Part shown: piece by piece, positions 12,801 through 23,676 of the stretch
Numbering within the stretch: the stretch's first letter is position 1
Layout: each line of letters opens with the position of its first letter
Translations under genes and position numbers: made by a program
Source of the DNA: Macrosoma leucophasiata
Lineage: Eukaryota > Arthropoda > Insecta > Lepidoptera > Hedylidae
Direction: 5' to 3'
Assembly (NCBI GenBank): GCA_036365455.1
Contig: JAWQUS010000008.1
Location: forward strand, 23,171,501-23,235,500
DNA length: 64,000 bases
Notes under the pieces: model-generated
What the model was told of the DNA's origin: nothing
Databases searched by the model: none
The model's input: only the letters and a program-made list of their open reading frames with translations

Positions 12801-15800
12801 TTTTAAAAGTTTTTTAACACACCTTCAGTGAGTTGATGTACAATTCCAAATAAATGGCTAGTGGCTTCATCGGTTTCTACCCATCCACCGGTCGTTATTT
12901 CCAATCGTCCACTTTTCACTAAACGGCGAAATATCTAGAACAGCAATAGACAAAATAAAAATATTTTAGGTAAGCTTGCACGAATAAAAATCGATTAGGT
13001 TTGTATGTACTCGTACAGTATCCAACAAGAAAATATAATGATCGACCTCAGGAAGAGACGTCGGCTTATTTCGGATCTGTAGAGCGTTATCTCTTTCCTG
13101 CCTTACCTATTTGAGGTTTGTCGACCATTTAGATCAAGTTTTGACCTACACCGGACTACGGATGATTACGTAGGCAGTGTTCAGCAAAGATAACGCTCTA
13201 TAAAGCCGAAACTAGCCGATTGTCACTTTCATAGGCTCGATGTGCATTATTTCTTGATGAGCAAGGTATCTTCACGACAAGTCCACGGGTAACATAAATT
13301 GATTAAATAACAACATTTATTTATGTTATGCTGGCGTCGGGATGTCACGATCCCAACTAGCGGAAGAATTTTCTTCTACTGGAAGAGAATTCTTCCACTT
13401 ATACCAATTTTTGTCTTTCCACCTTGAACACTGCGGAAAGCCCAATACAAATTTCACCCCGTTCTTTAAAGGGGATGGGAGCATATTCTAAAAAAAATAT
13501 GTACGTATCGTTTGTTAGGCTCAAAGAGTTCACATTCGAACTTTGTCGCATCGCATTTTAACTTTTTACCTTGAAAAGTTAAAATGCGATGCGACAAAGG
13601 AATGCTCCATACAAATTTCCACCCCCTATTTTAGGGGGTGAGGTAATATAAGGATCCAAAAAGTATATGCCTATGTCACTCTCCACCTCTTCAAATATCC
13701 GCTGCTTCGTTTGGACGTGAAAAATGGACATACAAATACACAAACATCGAAATTATAATAATACTAGCTGACCCGGCAAACCTCGTATTGCCTCAGAATA
13801 AAAATATGACATGTGTCAAAGGTTTGATAGATACGGACTATTTGTATGGGAAAATGAAATGGTGGTTTTTACTATTTCCCTTCAATTTCTTCATATTTTC
13901 TTACCTTTTAAACATTCCCTGGACTTCCAAAAATCATTCAAAATCAATATTAGCCAAATCGGTAAAGCCATTCACGCGTGATGCCGTGACCAAGGAAAAC
14001 GGGTTGCATTTTTATATATATAGATAGGTATTACGAGTAAGTATGGATTTTATTTAACTCACCAATCGGTTTTTACGGCTTGTATATTTCCACCACACGC
14101 TGAGATGGGATACTTCATTCCAAGTGAATGTTAGATTTGTATAAAATTGTAATTTCTTAACGATATTTGACAATATTCTATTCACAGTCTCACGATGGTA
14201 CTGATCAAAAGTACGCTTATAAATTGTATCAACATGTGTCCGAGGCATGAGTATTACCTGTAAGTTGGTTTGAATTAGGGAATATACCCATACCACGAGG
14301 GAGGTCTTTAATCAAAATTACCACTCGGTCATAGGTTCTTAGGTTTTCGTATGTGTGTATCTTCACGCCAGGTCCCTAACGGGGTAGGCAGAGAGTGTAG
14401 AGCGCCAGATATCCCGGTCCTGACATACCGCTCGAGCCTCGTCTACCTTCATCATTCTCTTCATACATGCACGCCGATTCCTAAGACTTTTGACCCCACT
14501 ATCAGATAGAACTCGACCTATTTGGTCATAGTAGGTCAGTCTTTTTTTGTTTTTCGTCACGTAGGCAATAAATAACCTCTAGAAAAATCTCATGCTGTTC
14601 CAACCTATATTCGAAATATGGCGCTCCAAATAAAACAAAAGAATATGTACGATAGAAAATTAAGTTCCTGTTAGGGCTCTATCTCACCTGGATGCAACGG
14701 CGACGTCGCCGCACCGGCTACGTATCCAAGCAGCTAGTATGGAAATACATGATACGTAACTCACCTAAACCACCTTGTGGCGACGTCTCCACACCATACT
14801 AACTGCTTGGATACGTAGCCGTCTACGTCGCCATGGCATCCCGGTGAGGTAGAGCTCTTACAGTAGGTATGTCTTATTATTTTTGATAATATTTTTTCAC
14901 TTTTAGTTATATAGTTTATGTAAGGTACCGTTCGTAGTGTATGTAACGTCTTTAATCGCCGAAGGGGTAGGCAGAGATAAATGCAAGCCAGCATACACGC
15001 AAACACCCACGATTCGCCGGTTATGTTTTGTCTATGTCGAGCCTGTTGACATCTCCGGGCACATTACCAAACTGAGATACTGGGAAAATTGCAGAAAATG
15101 AAATAAACAACCCATAGAACTAGAGATAAAAGATTTTACACCGTTATCTCTGATAGCCTCTGAACCGAGAATCGAAACCAGGACGCTATCGTGGGGGCAG
15201 TGGCCTGCTACCACTATGTTACTGAGGCAGTGCAGTAGTGTATGTAAAGGTTATTATGATTGTATTTTCCAAATCGGAATTGCTTAATACATGCAATATT
15301 TAGCAATTCCGAAAAACTCACTTGTAAATTTGGCCAATTTGCATTTCGCATTAACGATTCATATCGGCTATCAAAAATGTGATTCCAATAATGTTTCTTT
15401 GTGATCCATCTAGGCTGAAATGTTAATGAAAGCTTCGTTTAAATAACGTACAGTAGCCAGCAAGAAATATTGCAAATCGAGCCTACGAAAGAGACAATCG
15501 ACTAGTTTCGGCTTCGTAGAGCCATTAGGTATTACATATTCGCTGGTATAGCGCTGTTTCTGCTGCACACTGCCTACGTAAGCACTGACAGAGAATATGT
15601 AATACTGATGCCACCACAATGCCACTGATAGTCCGGTATTGGTCAAAAAATTATGATAATGGTCGACAAACGTCACATAGGTAAGGTGAAAAAGAGATAA
15701 CGCTCTACTTTGTATATCAATGCGCTCTACGGACCCGAAATAAGACAAGTCTCCTTTGTAAGCTCGATATGCAATATTTCCAGTTGGATAAGTATGTATG

Positions 15801-17130
15801 TATTTTCACGCCAGGTCCCTAACGGGGTAGGCAGAGAGTGTAGAGCGCCAGATATCCCGGTCCTGACAAACCTCTCGTGCCTCGTCTACCTTCATCATTC
15901 TCTTCATACATGCACGCCGATTCCTAAGACTTTTGACCCCACCATCCTTGCTAAAAGCACATCCAAGATATACAATTTCATCCACCTGTTCTAACACTGC
16001 ATCATCTACTACTACCCTTGCATTTGTTCTCTGTTCATCTCTTTCAAATACTAATACTTTAGTTTTAGTTGTGTTCCGGTCAGGTGGTAATGTACGGCCC
16101 TGTAACTTCCGGCACAGAGGCCTTAGGCCTCCGCATCTGCACTTTGACCTCGGTCTTTGTGTGGGTGTCTATAGGCTGCAGTCATCACTTAACATCAATG
16201 TGAACTGCATGCTTGTTTGCCAGAACAGAAAAAAAAAGTCACATTCAATTGTAAGCCTTTCTCCATACAATCCTCTTTCATGACTGTGACTAGGATAAGG
16301 TAATGTATTATAAGGCATACGATACGTATACATATTATTTCAAATCCTCACTTCAATATCCAATTCAAGAAATTTTGCTTGTGCATCAATGTCTGCCTTG
16401 TTTTCTGTAATAATAGCACACATCCGTGGACTGACTGAAATATTACTATTGTAGGTATATAGGGACCTTTCGTCAGGCAATGCAGCTTCAATGAGATAAT
16501 CTACCTTCTCATTATCTACGTCGGAATCCAGATTTCTTTTGTTGGGTTGAACATTTTCAAAGACCTGGTTTGTATTGCCAATATATAGACTTTTTACATG
16601 TAAGCTGTTGTTTTCATTGCTCATGTTGTTGTCAGGAATTGTAATTGTTTCATCGTTCTTTATTTTGAGTTCGGGTTCGATGATCCGTGAAGTCTGAGCA
16701 TCGACTTCGACTATTGATGATGTTGACGAAACAGGTATTTCATAGAAACTTTCAACGGCAATAATATCTCCTATTGTGTTGTTGATGTCATGATCCTTAT
16801 TGTAAAATAGAACACTTTCTGGACCATATTGTTCAGTGTCTGTGACGTTAGCCATGTTTTTTCTAATAATGTGCGTATCCACGTCTATGGAATCTTTGCT
16901 CAGCGTCATTTTAGAAAGTGTGAATTTATTTCGCCCTTTTTGCTTTGAAGGCAAAATAGAGGTTTTCGGTAGTGCCCTATGAAGCAAAGTCTTGACTTGA
17001 GTGTAGCCTGGTATGGCGAGGGATTTTCTGGAAAACGATATCGATTGTGTACCATTTCTCCAATGACGTGTATCTTCACTGAACGGTCTGTGTACCATCT
17101 TGGAGTGGTCTCGCACAATTTTACGTAAGG
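9892..17130 (-). CDS. Golgi alpha-mannosidase II-like protein (GH38), probable pseudoenzyme
   Basis: Exons in transcript order are 16352-17130, 15322-15414, 14063-14257, 12823-12934 and 9892-12548. The phases fit throughout. The first listed exon begins with two bases that complete a codon, so at least one upstream exon exists (see 17492-17582). The first ~260 residues are a low-complexity, acidic, Ser/Thr/Asn-rich stem. The GH38 catalytic domain follows ([38 protein letters not shown]), then the C-terminal beta domains ([22 protein letters not shown]). Fly Golgi mannosidase II binds zinc with two His and two Asp and uses one of those Asp as nucleophile. Here the HxD pair survives (codons 14234-14236 and 14228-14230). 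The nucleophile Asp is Asn (codon 12490-12492), and the HHDG motif reads DRNV, so the second His ligand is Arg (codon 11647-11649). The family function is N-glycan trimming in the Golgi; this copy is unlikely to hydrolyse mannose. The frame is intact over ~1,280 codons, which argues against a dead gene. Confidence 0.88.
13011..13262. mobile_element. Inverted-repeat MITE, same type as 30.1 kb
   Basis: GTATCCAACAAGAAAATATA, TAGAGCGTTATCTC and, inverted, GATAACGCTCTA and AGGCTCGATGTGCATTA. In a GH38 intron. Confidence 0.5.
13541..13600. repeat. 26-bp perfect hairpin
   Basis: CTTTGTCGCATCGCATTTTA and its reverse complement face each other across an 8-base loop, flanked on both sides by 'CATACAAATTTC(A)CCCC'-like sequence. 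Probably the core of a small MITE. Confidence 0.6.
13761..14028 (+). repeat. RTE-like 3' fragment, copy 1
   Basis: ACTAGCTGACCCGGCAAACC through ACGCGTGATGCCGTGACCAA; nearly identical to 31062-31300. Confidence 0.6.
14352..14545 (-). mobile_element. LINE 3' fragment (family E)
   Basis: Encodes [20 protein letters not shown] and SAYPVRDLA on the minus strand. In the GH38 intron upstream of the exon at 14257. Confidence 0.65.
14932..15236 (-). mobile_element. tRNA-derived SINE (family C), diverged
   Basis: Shares CGAAGGGGTAGGCAGAG, CACCCACGATTCGCCGG, GCCTGTTGACATCTCCGGGC and the tRNA-like end with the copies at 17.2, 28.2 and 51.0 kb. The B box is mutated. It lies between exons 15322 and 14257 of the GH38 gene. 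Confidence 0.7.
15447..15795. mobile_element. Inverted-repeat MITE, same type as 30.1 kb
   Basis: CAGTAGCCAGCAAGAAATAT, GACAATCGACTAGTTTCGGC and GATATGCAATATTTCCAGTT. In a GH38 intron next to the exon at 15414. Confidence 0.45.
15797..16075 (-). mobile_element. LINE 3' fragment with an internal deletion (family E)
   Basis: Reads [39 protein letters not shown] and then directly [15 protein letters not shown] in one frame. In complete relatives a long segment separates the YLG motif from the RNRRACMKR terminus, so this copy lost it. Confidence 0.65.
16069..16234 (+). mobile_element. Family A element, 5'-truncated
   Basis: Begins within the family sequence at GTTCCGGTCAGGTGGTAATG and runs to an A8 tail. 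It abuts an internally deleted LINE fragment (15797-16075). Confidence 0.7.
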
Positions 17131-17160
17131 CTAGAAATGAGAATTTATTATTAAAGAAAA

Positions 17161-17411
17161 ACGTAACTTCACGCCTGTAATCCCCGGGGTAGGCAGAGGT
17201 TCGCCGGTTACATTTTGACCTATGTTACTGGTGGCGAGCCTGTTGACATCCGGGTACATTACGAAACTCCGAGGTAGGTACTGGGCAACTGCCCGAAAAA
17301 TTCAAAAATCCGAAGAGAACCAGCGATAAAGGATTTTACACTGCAGCTGGGAATCAGATTTGATCTCCAACGTAGTAGTAGTGGCCTACTACCACTAGGC
17401 TACTGAGGCAG
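17161..17411 (-). mobile_element. tRNA-derived SINE (family C)
   Basis: The minus strand begins TGCCTCAGTAGCCTAGTGGT, a good tRNA A box, with a body shared with the other family C copies. It ends near TACGTTTTTC at 17160, immediately upstream of the acceptor of the exon starting at 17130, so it shortens this intron end to ~30 bases. Confidence 0.7.
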
Positions 17412-17491
17412 TATTAAAAAACTTACCTACTGGTAATTAAAATGTAAGTACATAATATATTAAAACAAAGTCAACTTGCTTTTTTCATAAC

Positions 17492-17582
17492 ATGCGGCTT
17501 CCAGAAGAAACAAGAGAGTAACTAAAAGAACAGTTCTTTTGTAGCTTGGCAAAATATTATTTTGTCGATATCTAACGATCAT
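17492..17582 (-). CDS. Candidate first coding exon of the GH38 gene: short cytosolic tail plus membrane anchor
   Basis: On the minus strand an ATG at 17582 opens a reading frame with a basic N-terminus (MIVRYRQNN...YKR) followed by a hydrophobic run (TVLLVTLLFLLEAA). This is the expected layout of a Golgi type II signal anchor. A GT at 17491-17490 would leave one codon base, which matches the two-base start of the next exon at 17130, but the donor (GTTATG) is weak. A much stronger donor (GTAAGT) lies about 65 bases downstream, at 17421-17426, but only after an in-frame stop. This stretch could therefore be a 5' leader with a 40-codon upstream ORF instead. If joined as proposed, the whole protein would be about 1,308 residues. 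Confidence 0.4.
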
Positions 17583-17764
17583 CTTTATGAAGATATAATC
17601 GACGACTATCAATGTCCTGATACTTTACAATAGACGGATGTTTTAAAAAACAGTCGATCAACAAAAATTTGTTATGTTTTACAACCCGTTTTCCTTATTT
17701 GTCATTGAGTCATGTCTATACGAATGAAGTATCTTTACACTTTAGATGTAGGTGCTAGAATGTT

Positions 17765-18255
17765 TGCTTAACTTTTTTTTATCTAATCGAAGTGGTAAGC
17801 AAGCCTGCAGTATACATTGATGTTAAGTGATGACTGCAGCCTATAAACACTTACAAAAAGATTGAGATCAAAATGCAGATGCGTTACCACTCCTGAGGCC
17901 TAGATGTTGGACTAACGCATTACCACCTGACCGGAACACGATAGTGCTGAACACTACCATTTAGCGGCAAGTAAAAAAATATAATACGCTTACACTCACA
18001 GCCCCACAGTAGGTATAAACCTGTGTCGTGGGTGCCGTTGTACACATACAACACATACACAAACACCCAGACCCGAAACAAATATCTGCAGGCCATACAA
18101 ATATTTGTCCCAGTGCGGGGATCGAACCCGCGACCCTTCGAATCAAACGGTCATCTCACACCGCTGGACTAACCGGGTCGTAAGTATATTAGGTAGGTGA
18201 TGCAGTGGTGCCTACGCCCGCGAGCTCCGTCACTGGAGCTCTACCACCAGTAAAA
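17765..18255 (-). mobile_element. Family A element split by a family B SINE
   Basis: Left part 17765-17966 and right part 18183-18255 together make one full family A copy. The family B SINE between them inserted later. Confidence 0.75.
17967..18182 (-). mobile_element. tRNA-derived SINE (family B), nested in a family A element
   Basis: The minus strand starts with a tRNA-like head (GGTTAGTCCAGCGGTGTG..., B box GGTTCGATCCC), followed by a body with TGGGTGTTTGTGTATGTG. It interrupts a family A copy in the motif AGCGGCAAGTA, with AAGTA repeated on the far side as the duplication. Apparent tRNA structure is from the SINE head and is not a functional tRNA gene. Confidence 0.8.
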
Positions 18256-18292
18256 TATAGGGTACTTATATATGACATAATATAGGGGTTGA

Positions 18293-18470
18293 CGGCCCGG
18301 TTAGTCCAACGATGTGAAATGACCGTTTGATTCGAAGGATTGCGGGTTCGATCCCCGCACCGGGGCAAATGTTTTTATGGCTTCCAGATATATATTTCGG
18401 TTCTGGGTGTTTGTGTGTGTGTTGTAGGTATTAGAACAACGGCACCAACGACACAGGTTTATACCTAGAC
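18293..18470 (+). mobile_element. tRNA-derived SINE (family B), plus-strand copy
   Basis: Head CCCGGTTAGTCCAACGATGT with B box GGTTCGATCCCC, then the family body (GGCTTCCAGATA, TTCGGTTCTGGGTG). It lies about 110 bases from another copy in the opposite orientation. Confidence 0.75.
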
Positions 18471-18709
18471 CCGAAATGAAATCGGACAAACCGCCAATTA
18501 CAAAATTTCCGCCACGAATAATCACACAATAAGGAAACACGCATAACTATAAAATCGTATAAAATAGCGCATGCGATTTATAACACCCTGAAGTCAGTGA
18601 AAATCATATTGCCAACATCCCAACGTCAACCAGCTGCGCGAATTTATTGATTGCCATCACATCCACCCCGTTTACAAACATTATAAAGGGAGCGCACCCT
18701 TAGATGTTG

Positions 18710-18746
18710 TATAAACGTACTTACATACGTCTTTAGTATATCAGTG
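18710..18746 (+). promoter_or_regulatory. Core promoter of the BCAR3/SH2D3-like gene: TATA box and arthropod initiator
   Basis: TATAAA at 18710-18715 is followed by an arthropod-type initiator TCAGTG at 18741-18746. Taking the initiator A (18743) as +1 puts the TATA box at -33. A leader exon of about 285 bases would then run to a strong GTAAGT donor at 19028. A second TATAAA lies at 18682, about 60 bases from the initiator. This is sequence-based inference with no transcript evidence. Confidence 0.5.
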
Positions 18747-19027
18747 TTGTGTATTTTTATTGTGTTTTAAATATGGTCAGTTGAATGATAGTTTGGTCGG
18801 TTTTATTTTAATAAAGTGTAAAGTTAACACGAATATCGTCGCGGCGCTGCTAAATGTTTGTTTACGTATTAAAACTCGTGTGATTAATGTGTTATGCTAC
18901 AATTACAGATTCCCGCTGAATTTTTTGTGTAAAGTGACAATCCTACTAGTCTGGAAAATACTAAAAGTAAAGTGCATTCCTTTATATTTCACGATATAAA
19001 CTGAGCTACTATTATACCGTCATGTGG
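18743..19027 (+). other. Probable first exon (5' leader) of the BCAR3/SH2D3-like gene
   Basis: The segment runs from the proposed initiator to a consensus GTAAGT donor. It carries one ATG six bases before the donor (ATG TGG|gtaagt). That ATG is in frame with the next exon at 20102, so it may be the true start codon. A 79-codon ORF at 18760-18999 within this leader does not resemble any family I know and is more likely untranslated. Confidence 0.5.
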
Positions 19028-22000
19028 GTAAGTAGGTACACTACTTAACTCATAAAATCTTAAAACGTTACTGTTTAAAAGCAAAACAATTGCGTGTCGG
19101 GCCACGCGCAGTGTAGGGTTCCGTAGTTTTTAGTTTTAAATAATGTAATGAAAAAAAATACTTTTTTTTTGCAAACTTGTAAAGCCATCTTAAATGTGAT
19201 AGTTTTTCTTTTAATTTCGTTATATGTAGCTACTATTGCCGTAACGTTTGAATTTCTATCAACAACCGTTCAGTTGGTATGGGGGGGAGACACCTGACTC
19301 TAACGAAAATTGGCTCTTTAAAGCTTAATAAGTCACGGACAGTTAACGTAATCGAAAAATGATGTTAGCACATCCCTGACACTTTTAAACACCTGTCCAA
19401 GAATATGCCACGCTATATTAAAAACTAAATATAAAAAATATCCGCGCGTTACATATAGGGGAGGTACCCTAAATAATATTTTTTTTCATGTTTTTATTCT
19501 ACCTCTTTGTTGGCGTGATTAAGGTGTATACTTGTGCCAAATTTCAAGTCTCTAGTACTGATAGTTTTCGCGCTAAACAGCGGACGGACAGACAGACAGA
19601 CGGACGGACATGGCGAAACTATAAGGGTTCCTTGATTACAACTGAATCCTAAAAATAAAGATACATAAACACAAAAAAGAATGATGAATGAAGATGAAGC
19701 ACGGGAGGTGTGTCAGGGCCGGGATATCTGGTGCTCAACTCTCTCTGCCTACCCCGTTAGGGACGTGGGGTGAATACACATTTTTTTCATGTAAGAAAGG
19801 TGGCAAACAAGCTTGCAGCTCTCATTGATGTTAAGTGATGACTGCAGCCTATAGACATGTGCAAAAAAACCAAAGGTCAAAATCCAGATGCGTTGCCACC
19901 CCTGAGACCTAAGTTGTTACGTCTCTGTGAAAGTTATTACGGGGTTCCATAGTTATACAGAGTTCCATATCCATACATTACCATACTTTCACCCACATAC
20001 CTTATGTTCTGTGTAAGAGTCTTTGGTCCAGAAGTGGACATTTTTCGCACGAAATTATGATGATGAATATGAATCTTTAACGTCACATAAATAAATTTTA
20101 GGAGCATCCTCCTGCCATGAGCGCGTCATCGTTACTAGAATGGGAGTTTTCTTTGCCGGCCGAGCAAATTGTGTCCCACGGGTGGTATCACGGCGCTCTC
20201 AGCAGAACAGCGGCTGAGAATCTCCTGCAGCAGGACCGGGAGTTCCTGGTTCGAGAGTCTTCGTCTCAACCAGACAATTACGTGCTGAGTTGCCGCTCAA
20301 ATGGCCAACACCTTCACTTTGTTATTCAACGGGTGGGTAAACACATAACTCAACTTATAGCAGAACACCTTACACCAAACGTTTAGAACATTGGAGATGA
20401 CAATGAACGATAAGGACTTGTCTTCTCCAAAGTTCTAATATTGAAATATATCTTTCAGATTATAGTACACGCGGACACTGTTTACGAAAGATGTCAGTAT
20501 CAATTTGAAGATGAAGCGTACGACACAGTTGCGGACCTCATAACATCTTACGTCGGGTCAGGTAAACCTATATCGGCGGCGTCCGGTGCCCGGATACAAT
20601 ACCCAGCCAACCGCACAGCTCCCATAACCAACTTTATCACAAACGAAGACGGAAGCGCGGTCATATCACCCATCGTTGACAACACATACGGCAACTCCTT
20701 AAACCTCTACAGTCACTTCGCAGCCAAACCGGTGATGCAGCTTAGAATGCCATTCAAAAAGCAGCGCTCCCATTCCTTGACGCCGATCGACATGGCACAA
20801 CACGTCAGCCATGGCAAAAGTGCAAGTGCCGACGGCGTCATACAAAGCCAGACTATGAAACACACCAAAATGTTTTCCAGTGAATCAAATTCTGGTTCCG
20901 GCATGTGGGATGCCAATTTACCTACGAGTCCGCCGGCCAAGCCCGCTAGATACGACGGGCCTAAAGCCGACGACCGCCGGTTGGAACTGCAGAGGCTCTA
21001 CCACGTATCGGGCTCGGACTCCGGCAATGGCTCCGGCGATTCTACCCAGAGCTCCGCCCACAGCGATCCCACGAAATCAAGGATCGATTCAGACTACAGC
21101 ATCGCAACGCCGACAATAAAACAGCAGTTCGACTACGATCTCACTGAAGCAAAGCTTCTGAGTTCAGAAAACTTAGACTACTTGGTCGAGTCGCGAATCA
21201 ATCTCGAGAACTTTCAAAGTCAGATAATACCGACAGGCTTAACGAAGCCCCTCGAATCCGACACGCTGCATACAATCAAACTACTTTTACGGACGTCTGG
21301 ACCGCGTATTTTAGCCAATCATATGACAAAAGTAGATTTAAACTTTCTATTGGATGAAGCGATTCAAATTGAGGGTCTTGAGAGAACTGCCTCCGGATTA
21401 GAATTGTGTTTTCTTCCTCAGGGACGATCACTGCGACTGGATATTATAGAGAGGTACCTACTCATCCCATGACATCTCTTACTTTACTTGTGTCCCAGTT
21501 TCTCTAATAAACGAAATTAATTCTGTTTCAGGATTGAAACTTTTCGGTTACTGATAGCAGTAACCATTTTAACGTGTCAGACAGATCGACAAAGAGCTGA
21601 CACGATAAACGATTGGATCCTGTTGGCCGTCGAGACAAAAACTGCACTAGGAAACTTATACGGATTTTCTGCTATAATGTTCGGTCTGTGCATGCCACAG
21701 GTGAGGATTGGTATTAAACTGAATGAATTATGAAAATAGGCTTCTAAAATCAAGATTTAAAAAAAAAAATAAAATAAATGCTTAAAATCTTGATTAGGCT
21801 TACGATGCGTTCTACAATTATAATTTTTATTTGTGAAATTAATGTAAATAAGACATTATCTGCTAATCAGTTATGCGGTTACAAAGAGGAAAATTTAATT
21901 AGATTTCATATCTGTATTAAAAAAAAGAGAATTTAAATGAACAAAATACCTGTTTACTTGAAGGTGGAGTGTTTGGAAAACGCTTGGAACATCTTGAGGC

Positions 22001-23348
22001 GCGTGTACACCGATAACGCTTTTATGTTCGAGGCTAAACTTCGACCGTGCTTCAAGAGTATGAACGAAGGCACCAACCCACTCCCACCCAACACGACCAC
22101 ACCGTACGTCGTGCCGCCAGTGTTGTGCTTCCATTTATTTGGTGAGCTTCATGAAAAAATTAAGGTTTTCCTGTGTAAAACATAATTCTGTTTTTAATAA
22201 TAGGTATTATGACAGTAGGTGTAAGAAAAGGGTAACACAACATTGTACTTTACGCCCGCAATGCGCTTCCTTTTATTGAGATTCTGTTTCCAGCTTTACG
22301 ATCAAAAGAAGAGTTTTTATTAATATTATTCAACTACTGACTTCTAACACGACAACTCTGACGTTATACCCATTTTTTTTTAGATTTCTGTATTTACACC
22401 GGTTGCACCTACGAATATAGAATTACTTATTCGTAGGGTTACACCCGTGTTGTGCTCTTATAATTATGAGAGATCTGTTTCTATCTAGCTTGTGATTAGA
22501 GGAAAGTTATTTCGTACAAAATGTACTTATGTTTAATTATAATAGGTACTACCCTGGTACAGCATCTCTTGTCCGAATATTCGTTTATAAAGGCAGTTAA
22601 AACAACGATTGATGTGATAAAATGAAAATAAATAAAAAACCCCATGTGCCGATCGCGTCATGGAGGTTGCCAAGCAATTGCCAAGTTAGAACAGACGGTG
22701 CCCTCTGTCCCTATAGGCTGCTATAGGGAAAAAATTGTCCAAATTTGATCTGCTATACACACGCTTTGATGGAGATCAAGAAATGATCTATTAAGGAGAA
22801 AGCTTGTTTGATCTCAAAACAAGCTTTTCTCGAGATCTTCGAGAAGAGATGCTCTTGATATTAGTCCTATTGAATATATTAGTACCTACTCAGTTAGGTA
22901 AATCACTACCGAGATTTCAATTGCCAAAGAAATCCGGAGAAAACTTACCAAATAATATTTTTCTGCCACGCACCATATATTTGCAGACGGTGACGGCGGA
23001 GGGTTAAGACAGCCCGACGACACGTTCCCCACCAGTCTCATAAACACCCTGGACTTCGACTTCAACGCAACTGCAGCCCACCTCGACGCGGCGCGACATT
23101 TTCCCAACCAAGTCGACATGTTCAAACGCAACGCCCGCACGGTCGTGCAGGAAATGTCCGCTCTAGGCTCCACTTTGGACCCCATATTGTTAGAACTATT
23201 CAAGGCAGAGTTCCACATCAATTTCCTGTGGGGTGAGCGTGGGGCTATGACCACCCCATATCAGAGATTTGCCCGGCTCACGGATATACTATCGGCAATG
23301 GCGGGCAAACTCGCCAATCAGCCGGTTGATGCTAGCGAAACTGTGTAA
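19022..23348 (+). CDS. BCAR3/SH2D3 (NSP) family adaptor: SH2 domain plus RasGEF-like domain
   Basis: Coding exons are 19022-19027, 20102-20332, 20459-21453, 21532-21700, 21964-22141 and 22987-23348, all GT/AG with phases consistent, giving 646 residues. The alternative start at 20117 gives 639. Residues ~30-125 form an SH2 domain (WYHGALSR; FLVRES with the phosphotyrosine-binding Arg). A Ser/Pro-rich linker follows with KPARYDGPKADDRRLELQRLYHVSGSDSGNGSGDSTQSS features in order. The C-terminal Cdc25-like domain contains ALGNLYGFSAIM, LRPCFKSMNEG and the terminal EFHINFLWG segment. In vertebrates (BCAR3, SH2D3A, SH2D3C) this domain lacks exchange activity and binds p130Cas-type scaffolds, coupling receptor tyrosine kinases to adhesion signalling; that role is carried over by homology. 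The acceptor before 21964 (TTGAAG) has a poor pyrimidine tract. The gene is largely free of large insertions apart from intron 1. Confidence 0.92.
19090..19655 (+). repeat. Old repeat with GACGGACAGACAG run
   Basis: GTGTAGGGTTCCGTAG at the left and ACGGACAGACAGACAGACGG with AAGGGTTCCTTGATTACAAC at the right frame an insect repeat type that recurs at 35315-35505. Confidence 0.45.
19682..19780 (+). mobile_element. LINE 3' fragment (family E)
   Basis: Plus-strand remnant of the same terminus (GTGTGTCAGGGCCGGGATAT, CTCTGCCTACCCCGTTAGGG). Confidence 0.55.
19781..19990 (-). mobile_element. Family A element, diverged
   Basis: T-run, GTGGCAAACAAGCTTGCAG, TGACTGCAGCCTATAGACAT, then decay. In the first intron of the BCAR3/SH2D3-like gene. 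Confidence 0.65.
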
Positions 23349-23657
23349 ACCTATATTAAGTTCGTTTAGGATTCTTACGAGATTTAAATGCCGTTTCTTC
23401 ATGGAATAGGTGCCTACTGTTACTGGTTTAGAAGATTTTTTATAAGCGGTAAAATTAAAGAATTGTCTCAAAATTGAGCATTGGCTCATTGGCTCCCTAC
23501 TTTTATGTAAAATAAGTATACACGTAATATGGAAATAGTAGAGTAGTATCGGTAGATATATCTGTCTACCTACATCAAGGTGGAGGCCGCGGATAACAGC
23601 TAGTAGTTTAAAATATTTTGAGGACCTTCTTTGATAAAAGTAGATTCTCAAAATTTT

Positions 23658-23676
23658 AATAAAACATTTAAATAAA
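23658..23676 (+). terminator. Candidate polyadenylation signals of the BCAR3/SH2D3-like gene
   Basis: Two AATAAA hexamers (23658-23663 and 23671-23676) lie about 310 bases past the stop codon. The region is AT-rich and further AATAAA-like motifs exist, so the exact cleavage site is uncertain. Confidence 0.35.

Noticed and set aside
18081..18180. tRNA gene (also at 26.5, 41.8 and 28.4 kb)
   Set aside because: The tRNA-like boxes belong to SINE heads: the same flanking body recurs in every copy and the cloverleaf is incomplete.
20713..21119. ORFs on the minus strand and in another plus frame within the BCAR3/SH2D3-like gene
   Set aside because: Shadows of the large coding exon 20459-21453.
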